NCBI RefSeq assembly: GCF_014050525.1
Contig: NZ_JACGAG010000007.1
Location: forward strand, 62,001 to 126,000
DNA length: 64,000 nt
Origin: Clostridium sp. cel8
Lineage (GTDB): Bacteria; Bacillota; Clostridia; Clostridiales; Clostridiaceae
Reading direction: 5' to 3'
Shown: positions 17,036-24,842 of the stretch, piece after piece
Layout: each line of letters opens with the position of its first letter
Numbering within the stretch: position 1 is the stretch's first letter
Program-made: the position numbers and the translations under genes
Notes under the pieces: generated by a model
The model's database searches: none
Seen by the model: only the letters and a program-made list of their open reading frames with translations
What the model was told of the DNA's origin: nothing

Positions 17036-19015
17036 TTAAACTACCTCTTTCTTTTTATTATTTAACATTGCCTTTGTTGTATCATAACTATAACCTGAAA
17101 GTATATAAAATAAATTTTCCTGCTTATTCATTTTCCAGGTTTTAATATTGGAATCTATAAGTCTTTTATATTCACTAAAAATCACTTCATTGTATTGCCT
17201 TATTTTTTCCTGATCTAACTTTCCAAAAACTTCTGTAGTAAGTCTTATTATTTTGCTTTTATCTATTCCACTGTAATTGAGTTTATTTAATATAGGCTTT
17301 TTTACATCTGAATCATTTTCAGATTTTTGGTCACTTTTGTGAAGTCTTTTATATTGGGCATTTCCAATCTCACCTATAAGATATCCAAGCAAAAACATAG
17401 CTGTTTCCTCTTCATCATACTCCATTTTTTTAATATATTCTTTAATATCATCTTTCAGTTTCAAGCTTTCTACATTCATAGCTTTTTCCTCCTTAATACA
17501 TCCCATAAATTTCATAAACTTAATAAACAAATTCCCATTTAAAACAGTCCTATGTATAGAATTGTTTTTTGGATTTACATTAAATCCTTCTTTCCCAAAA
17601 TATATTATCTGAACTGATTTTATAAGATTATTTACTATCATATTCTTTTGTATATTTCTATGTGTAAATATAGCATCATATATTGAAAGTAAATTTCTGT
17701 ATTGCTTTGGTTCTCCCTTTACAATTTTTATAGGAACAAGATAATATATATTTTCAAGTCCTAATCGAGTTTTCCATCTATCACCGAATAAACCTTTTGC
17801 AATATTAAAAACCTTATTTGAGTTAAAATTTATTTCTCCAAAAATAGAAGGATCTACATCTTTTATTAACTTCTGAACCTTAGTTGAAGCCTGAGCACTT
17901 TTATAAAATATTAAATTCAAGAGATAAAAAGTTTTATAATCTTTAATATCAAGAGAATATTGAGCTTTTTCTTTAAGATCTTTTATACTATCAAAATTTT
18001 TTACAGTATTAAAAGAATTTTTTACATTTTCAGATATGTAATCAAGCTCTTCCTTTTCAAGTGGTTTTCCATAAACAAAATGGGGTATTAAATATACTTT
18101 GAATCCTGAAAGATTAGTACTTAAATTATTTTTTACATATGATTCACCAGCTATTAACTTATTCAAGCAACTCTGGCATAATATCATATTTTTATAATAA
18201 TTTTTTCTATTTAAATTGCTACTAAATATAATTTGATTTGTAGTATAGAATTTTATCTGAATTGGTGTCATATCATCTGTTAAATTTTTAGTACTACCAC
18301 ACATAGAACAGTATTTTTGTACATTATTATTAGTTTTTTTAGATTTTTTAGATTTTGTCTTTAATTTTTCAAATTTTACTTGTTCTCTATATTCTTCATA
18401 ATCACTTAAAGGAACGTTATCAATTAGTACAGTGAACAACCCTATTTCATTAAATTTCAAATCATATTTTTCTTTTATATATTTCTCAAGTATTTTTCCT
18501 AGTCTATCCGTAATTTTTTTATCCTCAAGTCCTTCATTCTTTAAATCTTCATATATTTTCTCTACACTTTCATCACATATGTTGAACTTTCTAAGATCTA
18601 AAGCATATCTATATTTATCTTTAACTTGATCTCCTAAATCTACATAAAAATTTTCAAATATTTTATTTATTTTGAAGTTTAAATCTTCTCCAAAATCCTT
18701 ATTTTTTAAGTTAAAAAATGTTTCTGTGAGAAAATAATTTGCAGTAGTACTAGATGAAAACCATTGTGGTGATGCAGGACCACCAGATTTACCTATAAAT
18801 AGATATTTAAACGCAGTATTTTTTCCCATTTCTTCTGTAACATCAATATCCAATTCATTAGATTCAGTATTAAAATTAAATTTAAGCACATGTAATTTCT
18901 TGTTTTTTCTAGTATCATTTAATTCTTGAACTAAACTCATAAGTATATCCCCACCAGAAAGTACTGCACTTCCTATCTGCATTATACCTTCCTGCACTAT
19001 ATCACCTTCTTTCAT
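17036..19015 (-). CDS. cas8b: Cascade large subunit Cas8b (Csh1/TM1802 family)
   Basis: Large subunit used for PAM recognition in type I-B. The 659-residue protein carries a central zinc-finger-like pair, YCSMCGSTKNL and LCQSCLNKLIAG, characteristic of Csh1, with a Lys-rich stretch just before it. YYLVPIKIVKGE and FLLGYLIGEIGNAQY in the C-terminal half match the family. The annotated ATG has only a weak ribosome binding site; an internal ATG at 18980-18982 (MQIGSAVLSGG) behind AGGAAGG is an alternative start. Subtype assignment to I-B rests on this gene, cas7 and the repeat tag together. Confidence 0.9.
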   Translation of the reverse strand: MKEGDIVQEGIMQIGSAVLSGGDILMSLVQELNDTRKNKKLHVLKFNFNTESNELDIDVTEEMGKNTAFKYLFIGKSGGPASPQWFSSSTTANYFLTETFFNLKNKDFGEDLNFKINKIFENFYVDLGDQVKDKYRYALDLRKFNICDESVEKIYEDLKNEGLEDKKITDRLGKILEKYIKEKYDLKFNEIGLFTVLIDNVPLSDYEEYREQVKFEKLKTKSKKSKKTNNNVQKYCSMCGSTKNLTDDMTPIQIKFYTTNQIIFSSNLNRKNYYKNMILCQSCLNKLIAGESYVKNNLSTNLSGFKVYLIPHFVYGKPLEKEELDYISENVKNSFNTVKNFDSIKDLKEKAQYSLDIKDYKTFYLLNLIFYKSAQASTKVQKLIKDVDPSIFGEINFNSNKVFNIAKGLFGDRWKTRLGLENIYYLVPIKIVKGEPKQYRNLLSIYDAIFTHRNIQKNMIVNNLIKSVQIIYFGKEGFNVNPKNNSIHRTVLNGNLFIKFMKFMGCIKEEKAMNVESLKLKDDIKEYIKKMEYDEEETAMFLLGYLIGEIGNAQYKRLHKSDQKSENDSDVKKPILNKLNYSGIDKSKIIRLTTEVFGKLDQEKIRQYNEVIFSEYKRLIDSNIKTWKMNKQENLFYILSGYSYDTTKAMLNNKKKEVV

Positions 19016-19074
19016 AATAAATATTAACTATATACAATAATTCTATATATTTTTTCAAATTCCTGCTTTTTATT

Positions 19075-19809
19075 CTATTTTATCTCTATACATCCAAATC
19101 CTTGAGAATTTTTTGAACCAATTCCTGCATTATATGCTATATTCATAAGCTCTTTTGAACCCTGAATCAAAAACTCCCCATCCCATCCTTTTATTATGTA
19201 GCCTTTATATAATACAACTCTTTGTTTAAGTTTTGACTGATTTATAGCTTGTATAGAAAATTCATCATCTTTAGGAGATTGTCCATAATATGCTTCATAC
19301 TTATGTATTAAATTTTTTCTTATGAGTTCGCTAAATTCACGCTCTAAAGGACTATAATAATAGGTCTTATTTCCTAGATAATTCTTAAAAGTGCTATATA
19401 CTACTATAGGCGATCTAGTATATACTTTTTCCTTATTAGAAATCTTATTATAAATACTTTGTATAGATTTTATATTTACTATATTATTTCCAAATTTGAA
19501 ATTATCCTTTCCTATTACATTTGCTGCAAGATAATTTAAAAATTTATCCTCCAAAGATGAAATAGTAAAATTAGCATTATCGAAAAAATCTATAGTTTTA
19601 TTTTCTCTATTGATCTTAAATTTTCCAAAGATTTTTGAAAATGTAAATAACTTATACTTTCTATTTTTAAATTTAAATCCAACATCATGTATAAACTTTT
19701 GATAGTTCTCATCACCAAGCCAATTCAATATAACTGCTTGCATTATATTATTATATTGTATAGGCAAATTTAAATTTCCATCAAACTCCAAAGTTATATT
19801 AAGTCTCAT
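19075..19809 (-). CDS. cas6: crRNA-processing endoribonuclease Cas6
   Basis: Cuts the repeat RNA to release crRNAs with an 8-base 5' tag. The 244-residue double-ferredoxin-fold protein begins MRLNITLEFDGNLNLPIQYN and ends in the Gly-rich loop GIGSKNSQGFGCIEI that marks Cas6. A catalytic His is likely in the N-terminal third (FIHDVGFKFKNRKY). It lies between cas2 and cas8b in the leftward operon, with 59 bases before cas8b. GGAG ribosome binding site. Confidence 0.92.
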   Translation of the reverse strand: MRLNITLEFDGNLNLPIQYNNIMQAVILNWLGDENYQKFIHDVGFKFKNRKYKLFTFSKIFGKFKINRENKTIDFFDNANFTISSLEDKFLNYLAANVIGKDNFKFGNNIVNIKSIQSIYNKISNKEKVYTRSPIVVYSTFKNYLGNKTYYYSPLEREFSELIRKNLIHKYEAYYGQSPKDDEFSIQAINQSKLKQRVVLYKGYIIKGWDGEFLIQGSKELMNIAYNAGIGSKNSQGFGCIEIK

Positions 19810-19834
19810 ATATAATCAACTCCAATTTACAATT

Positions 19835-20098
19835 TTATATAAACAAGTCCTGTGAATTCTTAATAACTCCCATTTCTTCTCTTTTTGAATATCTGACACT
19901 GTTGAATCTATATATTATAACGGAATCTTCACTTTTATCCATAAGTTTATCCATTTCTATTTTTAACTTTTTCAAATTTGCTCCACTAATTTCCCCTTCA
20001 AATACTGAATTTTGGACCCACGTTAAATATTTTCTGCATAATTTTAGTGCCTTTCCAACTCTCTTTTCTCCAAAATCATAAACCAAAATAACAAACAT
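19835..20098 (-). CDS. cas2: CRISPR adaptation protein Cas2
   Basis: Dimeric scaffold of the Cas1-Cas2 integration complex. The 87-residue protein begins MFVILVYDFGEKRVGKALK with the family's first strand and Asp, followed by RKYLTWVQNSVFEGEIS and a C-terminal RFNSVRYSKREEMG. The start is two bases after the cas1 stop region, so the two are coupled. Confidence 0.95.
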   Translation of the reverse strand: MFVILVYDFGEKRVGKALKLCRKYLTWVQNSVFEGEISGANLKKLKIEMDKLMDKSEDSVIIYRFNSVRYSKREEMGVIKNSQDLFI

Positions 20099-20099
20099 T

Positions 20100-21092
20100 T
20101 TACCACCTCGCTATAAATCCACAGTATTTTTCATCTTCGGTAATGTGTTTTTGAATTTTATAAAGTTCCATTCTAATAAGTCTTTTATAACTGACAACTT
20201 TATTCAATGAAGGATATTTTATAGTAGTATAAAGTTTATTATTATATTCTTGTAAAAATTTTTTCTTTCCTTCATCAGACAGAAGTATACCATTAAAATC
20301 ATCTTGAAAATCTTTTTTAGTAATTACCTTTCTGTTTAAAAGTAAGAAAATACATCTGTCTACTAATATAGGCTTAAATATTTCTGCTACATCTAAATTA
20401 AGGGAAAATCTTCTCATATTTGTGGAATGTAAATATCCTATTCTTGGATCAAGATGTGTTTGATAGATTTCTCCAAGTACTGTGGAATACATAACCGAAT
20501 TGCCAAAACTTATGAGTGCGTTTATATTATCTTTAGGTGGCCTTTTATTTCTATAAGTAAATTTAAATTCATCATTTTTAATTATCTTATTGAAGCATGT
20601 ATAATATTCCTGTCTTATATTTCCCTCAACTGCCATGAGTTCTTCTATAGTTTCTGTACTTTCCATAGATTTTAATTTAACTGAGATATCCTGAATTTCA
20701 ATTTCTAAATCAATCCCCCTACTTTTATAATATTTTAACACTACTAGTATATTTGATACAGCTGTTTCTATTATTTTCTTTGCAAGATTAATTCTTTTTT
20801 GAAAATCTAAGTAGAACTCACACTGTTTAAGTATTACATATCCAGAATTATAATGTTCTCTAGGATAAAATGTTCCAGTATAATATCCATAATAATTAAA
20901 AAAATGCACACATATTTCTTTTTGAGATGCAAAATCTAAAAATTTCTTATTTACCGTAACCTCTCCAAATATCCATATATTATTTATTTCTTCTACAGGT
21001 ATATATTTCTTTTTATTATGACTTTCAAAATATAAAGTATTATCTTTCCTCTTCAATTCCCCATCATTAAATATATAAATATCTTTTTTCAA
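20100..21092 (-). CDS. cas1: CRISPR adaptation integrase Cas1 (type I-B)
   Basis: Metal-dependent integrase that inserts new spacers at the leader end. The 330-residue protein shows the N-terminal beta domain (YIFNDGELKRKDNTLYFE) and the C-terminal helical domain with MAVEGNIRQEYY (Glu), LDPRIGYLHST (His) and LDVAEIFKPILVDR (Asp), the metal ligands. TTG start behind GGAGGAATTAAA. Second gene of the cas operon, downstream of cas4, upstream of cas2. Confidence 0.95.
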   Translation of the reverse strand: MKKDIYIFNDGELKRKDNTLYFESHNKKKYIPVEEINNIWIFGEVTVNKKFLDFASQKEICVHFFNYYGYYTGTFYPREHYNSGYVILKQCEFYLDFQKRINLAKKIIETAVSNILVVLKYYKSRGIDLEIEIQDISVKLKSMESTETIEELMAVEGNIRQEYYTCFNKIIKNDEFKFTYRNKRPPKDNINALISFGNSVMYSTVLGEIYQTHLDPRIGYLHSTNMRRFSLNLDVAEIFKPILVDRCIFLLLNRKVITKKDFQDDFNGILLSDEGKKKFLQEYNNKLYTTIKYPSLNKVVSYKRLIRMELYKIQKHITEDEKYCGFIARW

Positions 21093-21115
21093 TTTAATTC
21101 CTCCAATATATCAAC

Positions 21116-21613
21116 TTAGGCAAAACAATATTCCCTATAAGCACAATTCTTGCAATAAGGTATTTTTTTCACTTTAGGCGGATTTTCAAATGAGAGTATA
21201 TTTTCTATATCATTAATCATTCTATTCAATTCACTTTCTGAATCATTATCTAATACAACGTCTTCACGTTTTCTCTCTTCAGGATACAAAAGTTGCCCAG
21301 TTGCAGTTATTCCAGCTTCTTTTAGTGTACGCAGATAAAACATAAGCTGCCATTTAGACGCAATTCTATATCTAGAGGATTTTTTAGTTTCACCTATGAC
21401 CATCTTATTTTTCGATTTAAATATTACATCAAACTTAACGTTTCCAAAACTTATTTCCTTTGTCTTTCTTTTATAAGTTTTTTTATGTATAAACCTACCT
21501 ATGTCTATATTTTCATCCTGCTGATCAGGTACAATTTTTCTTGACATAAGCCACAGTTCTCTCTTGCAAATGTTATAATACCACAGATATACTCCATTTA
21601 TATACATATACAA
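21116..21613 (-). CDS. cas4: CRISPR-associated exonuclease Cas4
   Basis: RecB-like nuclease that trims and orients prespacers by PAM during adaptation. The 165-residue protein has the four iron-sulfur cysteines: Cys16 in YNICKRELWL and Cys154, Cys157, Cys163 in CKNCAYREYC. The nuclease core shows VKFDVIF (Asp) and GETKKS (Glu-x-Lys) followed by the QxxxY-like WQLMFYLRTL. It is the first cas gene, directly downstream of the trailer end of the array, and opens the adaptation module. Confidence 0.94.
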   Translation of the reverse strand: MYMYINGVYLWYYNICKRELWLMSRKIVPDQQDENIDIGRFIHKKTYKRKTKEISFGNVKFDVIFKSKNKMVIGETKKSSRYRIASKWQLMFYLRTLKEAGITATGQLLYPEERKREDVVLDNDSESELNRMINDIENILSFENPPKVKKIPYCKNCAYREYCFA

Positions 21614-21656
21614 TTCCCCTTTTTTATCATAACAACTGTTTCACTTCTTAATATTA

Positions 21657-21662
21657 ATTATA
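21657..21662 (-). promoter_or_regulatory. Candidate cas operon promoter (-10)
   Basis: On the leftward strand TATAAT preceded by TTGT lies about 44 bases before the cas4 start, in the gap between the array trailer and cas4. The -35 (around CTGTTA, 18 bases further) is weak, so the cas genes might also be served by read-through from the array. Confidence 0.4.
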
Positions 21663-21756
21663 ACAATTTTGGTTCCATATTAACAGTATTTTTACATTTT
21701 TTTATTTTTTTAACTTTTATATATAAAATTTTACCACTTATAAGATAATATTGTTT

Positions 21757-23315
21757 GTTTCAATTCCTCATAGGTAGACTAAAAACACTTTGTTAAGAAG
21801 TTTGAAGAGTTTGAAAAATTGGGGTTTCAATTCCTTATAGGTAGTCTAAAAACATTTATATATGGCGAAGTATTTTTGCACCAATGAAGTTTCAATTCCT
21901 TATAGGTAGTCTAAAAACCCTTTTGCATATCCTACATATTTTCCGCCTTTAAAGTTTCAATTCCTTATAGGTAGTCTAAAAACTTTTCATACGTTATATT
22001 TACTTCCCTGTCGTCTTGTGGTTTCAATTCCTTATAGGTAGTCTAAAAACTATTTCGCTTAGTTCGAATCCTCCGTAGCAACTATGTTTCAATTCCTTAT
22101 AGGTAGTCTAAAAACACTATACAAATAGCAAAAAATTTAAACGTCATAGTTCCGTTTCAATTCCTTATAGGTAGTCTAAAAACTATTATGAGGACTTTAC
22201 AATTATGGAGAAGAAAATAGGTTTCAATTCCTTATAGGTAGTCTAAAAACCGAGAAAAATTTTGACTATTACAAAGTATTATACGGGTTTCAATTCCTTA
22301 TAGGTAGTCTAAAAACTGGTCCTATGGAAGATAGGGCAGCAGAATTGGGAAAGTTTCAATTCCTTATAGGTAGTCTAAAAACCCTATTACATTAGAACAA
22401 GCTAAAGTTGGTATGGCCAAGTTTCAATTCCTTATAGGTAGTCTAAAAACTTGAAAAGAAATGGAAGGAGGGAAAATAAATGACACAGTTTCAATTCCTT
22501 ATAGGTAGTCTAAAAACTGATAAATATATAGATTTGTCTGATAGTGCAGCATTGAAGTTTCAATTCCTTATAGGTAGTCTAAAAACGCTGCTTTGATGTA
22601 TTAAACTCATCTATGAATATCTGTTTCAATTCCTTATAGGTAGTCTAAAAACTTGGCTTATTCTTCATTATTCTCATTATCTTCACCTTGTTTCAATTCC
22701 TTATAGGTAGTCTAAAAACGACGATGTACTAAATGAAGCTGGTATTGAAGCAAGTAAGTTTCAATTCCTTATAGGTAGTCTAAAAACATTCAATGAATCT
22801 AAAATGATTTTTGCAATATTATCGTTTCAATTCCTTATAGGTAGTCTAAAAACTCCAGCAGTTCCAGGGTCCACTATAGAACCATCTTCGTTTCAATTCC
22901 TTATAGGTAGTCTAAAAACCTGTTGAAGTAATGCTTTTGCCATCCGCCCCATCAAGTTTCAATTCCTTATAGGTAGTCTAAAAACCTATATACAAAAGCA
23001 CCTATGGAAGTAACTGAACCAGGTTTCAATTCCTTATAGGTAGTCTAAAAACGAGAAACTTTCGACAAGCACAAGGAAATAATATTACAGTTTCAATTCC
23101 TTATAGGTAGTCTAAAAACGGATTTAGGCAAAGGCGGTCAGAATATGCTAATATGTTTCAATTCCTTATAGGTAGTCTAAAAACTTATTTATTTTTAAAG
23201 GTGGAACGCCATCTAAAACGTTTCAATTCCTTATAGGTAGTCTAAAAACAGGCAGTGAATACAGCAAGCCTAAAAGCTATAAAATGTTTCAATTCCTTAT
23301 AGGTAGTCTAAAAAC
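21757..23315 (-). CRISPR. Type I-B CRISPR array, 24 repeats and 23 spacers
   Basis: Repeats are 30 bases; on the plus strand each starts GTTTCAATTCCTTATAGG and ends TAGTCTAAAAAC. First repeat 21757-21786, last 23286-23315; spacers are 35-39 bases. On the minus strand the repeat starts GTTTTTAGACTACC and ends ATTGAAAC, the 8-base 5' handle typical of type I-B crRNAs, so the array is read leftward. The leftmost repeat has two substitutions (CTCATAGG and TAGACT in place of CTTATAGG and TAGTCT) while all others are identical, marking the leader-distal end on the left. Many spacers are open in one frame and look like phage coding sequence. Confidence 0.98.
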
Positions 23316-23328
23316 CCATCCAAGTACC

Positions 23329-23356
23329 ATTATAGCAGGACTTATAAAAATATCAA
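23329..23356 (-). promoter_or_regulatory. CRISPR leader promoter
   Basis: On the leftward strand TTGATA (23351-23356), 16 bases, TATAAT (23329-23334) with an upstream TG (extended -10, TGCTATAAT). Transcription would start about 7 bases on, only a few bases before the first (leader-proximal) repeat ending at 23315. The AT-rich leader continues right to about 23415. Confidence 0.75.
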
Positions 23357-23414
23357 TATGTTAACAATATATTAATGAAATTCATAAGCCCCTGTAATTA
23401 CTTAATTTTATCAT

Positions 23415-23459
23415 TTGTCGACCTCCCGGGTTTTTTGCACTACTGGAGGTCGACGACAA
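23415..23459. repeat. GC-rich GTCGAC hairpin beside the CRISPR leader
   Basis: Arms GTCGACCTCC (23417-23426) and GGAGGTCGAC (23445-23454) pair perfectly around an 18-base loop with CGGG and T6; TTGTCG and CGACAA extend it on each side. It is far more GC-rich than its surroundings. It could be an interspersed palindromic element or part of the leader. It is separate from the folC terminator at 23462. Confidence 0.6.
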
Positions 23460-23461
23460 AA

Positions 23462-23490
23462 GCTGCTAACTTTAAAAAGTTAGCAGCAAA
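23462..23490 (-). terminator. folC terminator
   Basis: GCTGCTAACTTT (23462-23473) and AAAGTTAGCAGC (23476-23487) pair perfectly; on the leftward strand TTTTG follows. It lies a few bases after the folC stop codon and insulates the CRISPR leader. Confidence 0.88.
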
Positions 23491-23495
23491 ATATA

Positions 23496-24827
23496 TTATT
23501 GTTTAATAATTTTTCTCATATCTCCTATCATATAAAGAGATCCAGATATCAATATAATATCATCTTTATCTGCATATAAAAGGGCTTTTTTATATGCATC
23601 ATTATAACTTAGAATAGCTTCTGAATTTTTATTGTACTTAGATACAATTTCATTGAGCTTTAAAAAGTCTTCTCCTCTATCACTATTTGGAGTAACACAT
23701 ATAACTCTTTTTGCAATAGGTGCTATTATCTCTACCATTTTATAAACTTGCTTATCTTCAAGTATACCCAATATCAAAATAATATTTTTATATTTAAAGT
23801 AAGTTTCTATATTCTCTTTAAGTGTATTTATTCCTTCTATATTGTGAGCTCCATCTATTATAGTAAGTGGGTTTCTTTTTAATACTTCAAGCCTTCCTAT
23901 CCACTTTACATGTGACAATGCCTCAATTGATTTTTCCATGTCAACATGAAATCCAGATTCTTTAATTTGAAGCAGCGAGGCAATAGCTGAGGCACAATTT
24001 AACATCTGATGCTTTCCAAGAAGAGATAACCTTATATTATATATTTTATCTCTTAGAGATATTTTAATATTTTGCACATATCTATCACTATTTCTATCCA
24101 ATTTATTTTTATCTAAAAGTTTAACTGAGTCCCTTTTAATTTTTATAATAGGTGAATGAAAAGTGTTACATATATCTTCTATTACCTTTTCTGCCTCATG
24201 CTTTTGTGGATATAGCACAACTGGTACTTTATCTTTTACTATTCCAGCCTTTTCATATGCAATTTTACCTAAAGTATCTCCAAGTATATTCATATGATCC
24301 AAGCTTATTGACATTATCACACTTAAAATTACTCCTCCACCGTATTCAGGAGAAAAGGGCTCCATTACATTTGTAGCATCAAGTCTTCCTCCAAGTCCAA
24401 CTTCTATTACTGCAAAATCCACTTTCATCATATGAAAATAATAGAACATAGCACAGGTTTCTATTTCAAATTCAGTAGGATTTTCATATCCAAGTTCTAT
24501 TACTCTTTCCACAGCTTTTGAAACCTCTGTTACAGAAAGTGCTAAATCATCTCTAGATATTTTTTCTCCATTTATCTGTATTCTCTCCTCAAATACTTCA
24601 AGATGTGGAGAAGTGTACAGCCCAACCTTATATCCATTTTCTTTTAGCATCTCTGCAATCATTGCAGCAGTAGAACCTTTGCCATTGGTGCCAGCTATGT
24701 GTATTGACTTTATCTTTCTTTGTGGATTTCCCAAAATTTCAAGTATCTTTTGAACTCTTTCAAGTCCAAGATTAATTCCAAATTTAGCTGTACTCTCTAT
24801 ATAATTTAATGCTTCTTCATAATTCAT
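23496..24827 (-). CDS. folC: Folylpolyglutamate synthase / dihydrofolate synthase
   Basis: Adds glutamates to (dihydro)folates; many bacterial enzymes also make dihydrofolate from dihydropteroate. The 443-residue Mur-ligase-like protein shows the P-loop HIAGTNGKGSTAAM near residue 48, VGLYTSPHLEVFEERI, the catalytic region FAVIEVGLGGRLDATN and SLDHMNILGDTLGKIAYEKAGI, and IIDGAHNIEG in the C-terminal domain. It follows valS by 15 bases on the same strand, so both are probably under the valS T-box. The ribosome binding site (AGGATGA) is weak. Confidence 0.95.
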   Translation of the reverse strand: MNYEEALNYIESTAKFGINLGLERVQKILEILGNPQRKIKSIHIAGTNGKGSTAAMIAEMLKENGYKVGLYTSPHLEVFEERIQINGEKISRDDLALSVTEVSKAVERVIELGYENPTEFEIETCAMFYYFHMMKVDFAVIEVGLGGRLDATNVMEPFSPEYGGGVILSVIMSISLDHMNILGDTLGKIAYEKAGIVKDKVPVVLYPQKHEAEKVIEDICNTFHSPIIKIKRDSVKLLDKNKLDRNSDRYVQNIKISLRDKIYNIRLSLLGKHQMLNCASAIASLLQIKESGFHVDMEKSIEALSHVKWIGRLEVLKRNPLTIIDGAHNIEGINTLKENIETYFKYKNIILILGILEDKQVYKMVEIIAPIAKRVICVTPNSDRGEDFLKLNEIVSKYNKNSEAILSYNDAYKKALLYADKDDIILISGSLYMIGDMRKIIKQ

Positions 24828-24842
24828 AATTTTTCATCCTGC

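Noticed and set aside
21757-23315. Array transcribed rightward from a leader near cas4
   Set aside because: The ATTGAAAC handle, the right-end promoter and the decayed left repeat all point the other way.
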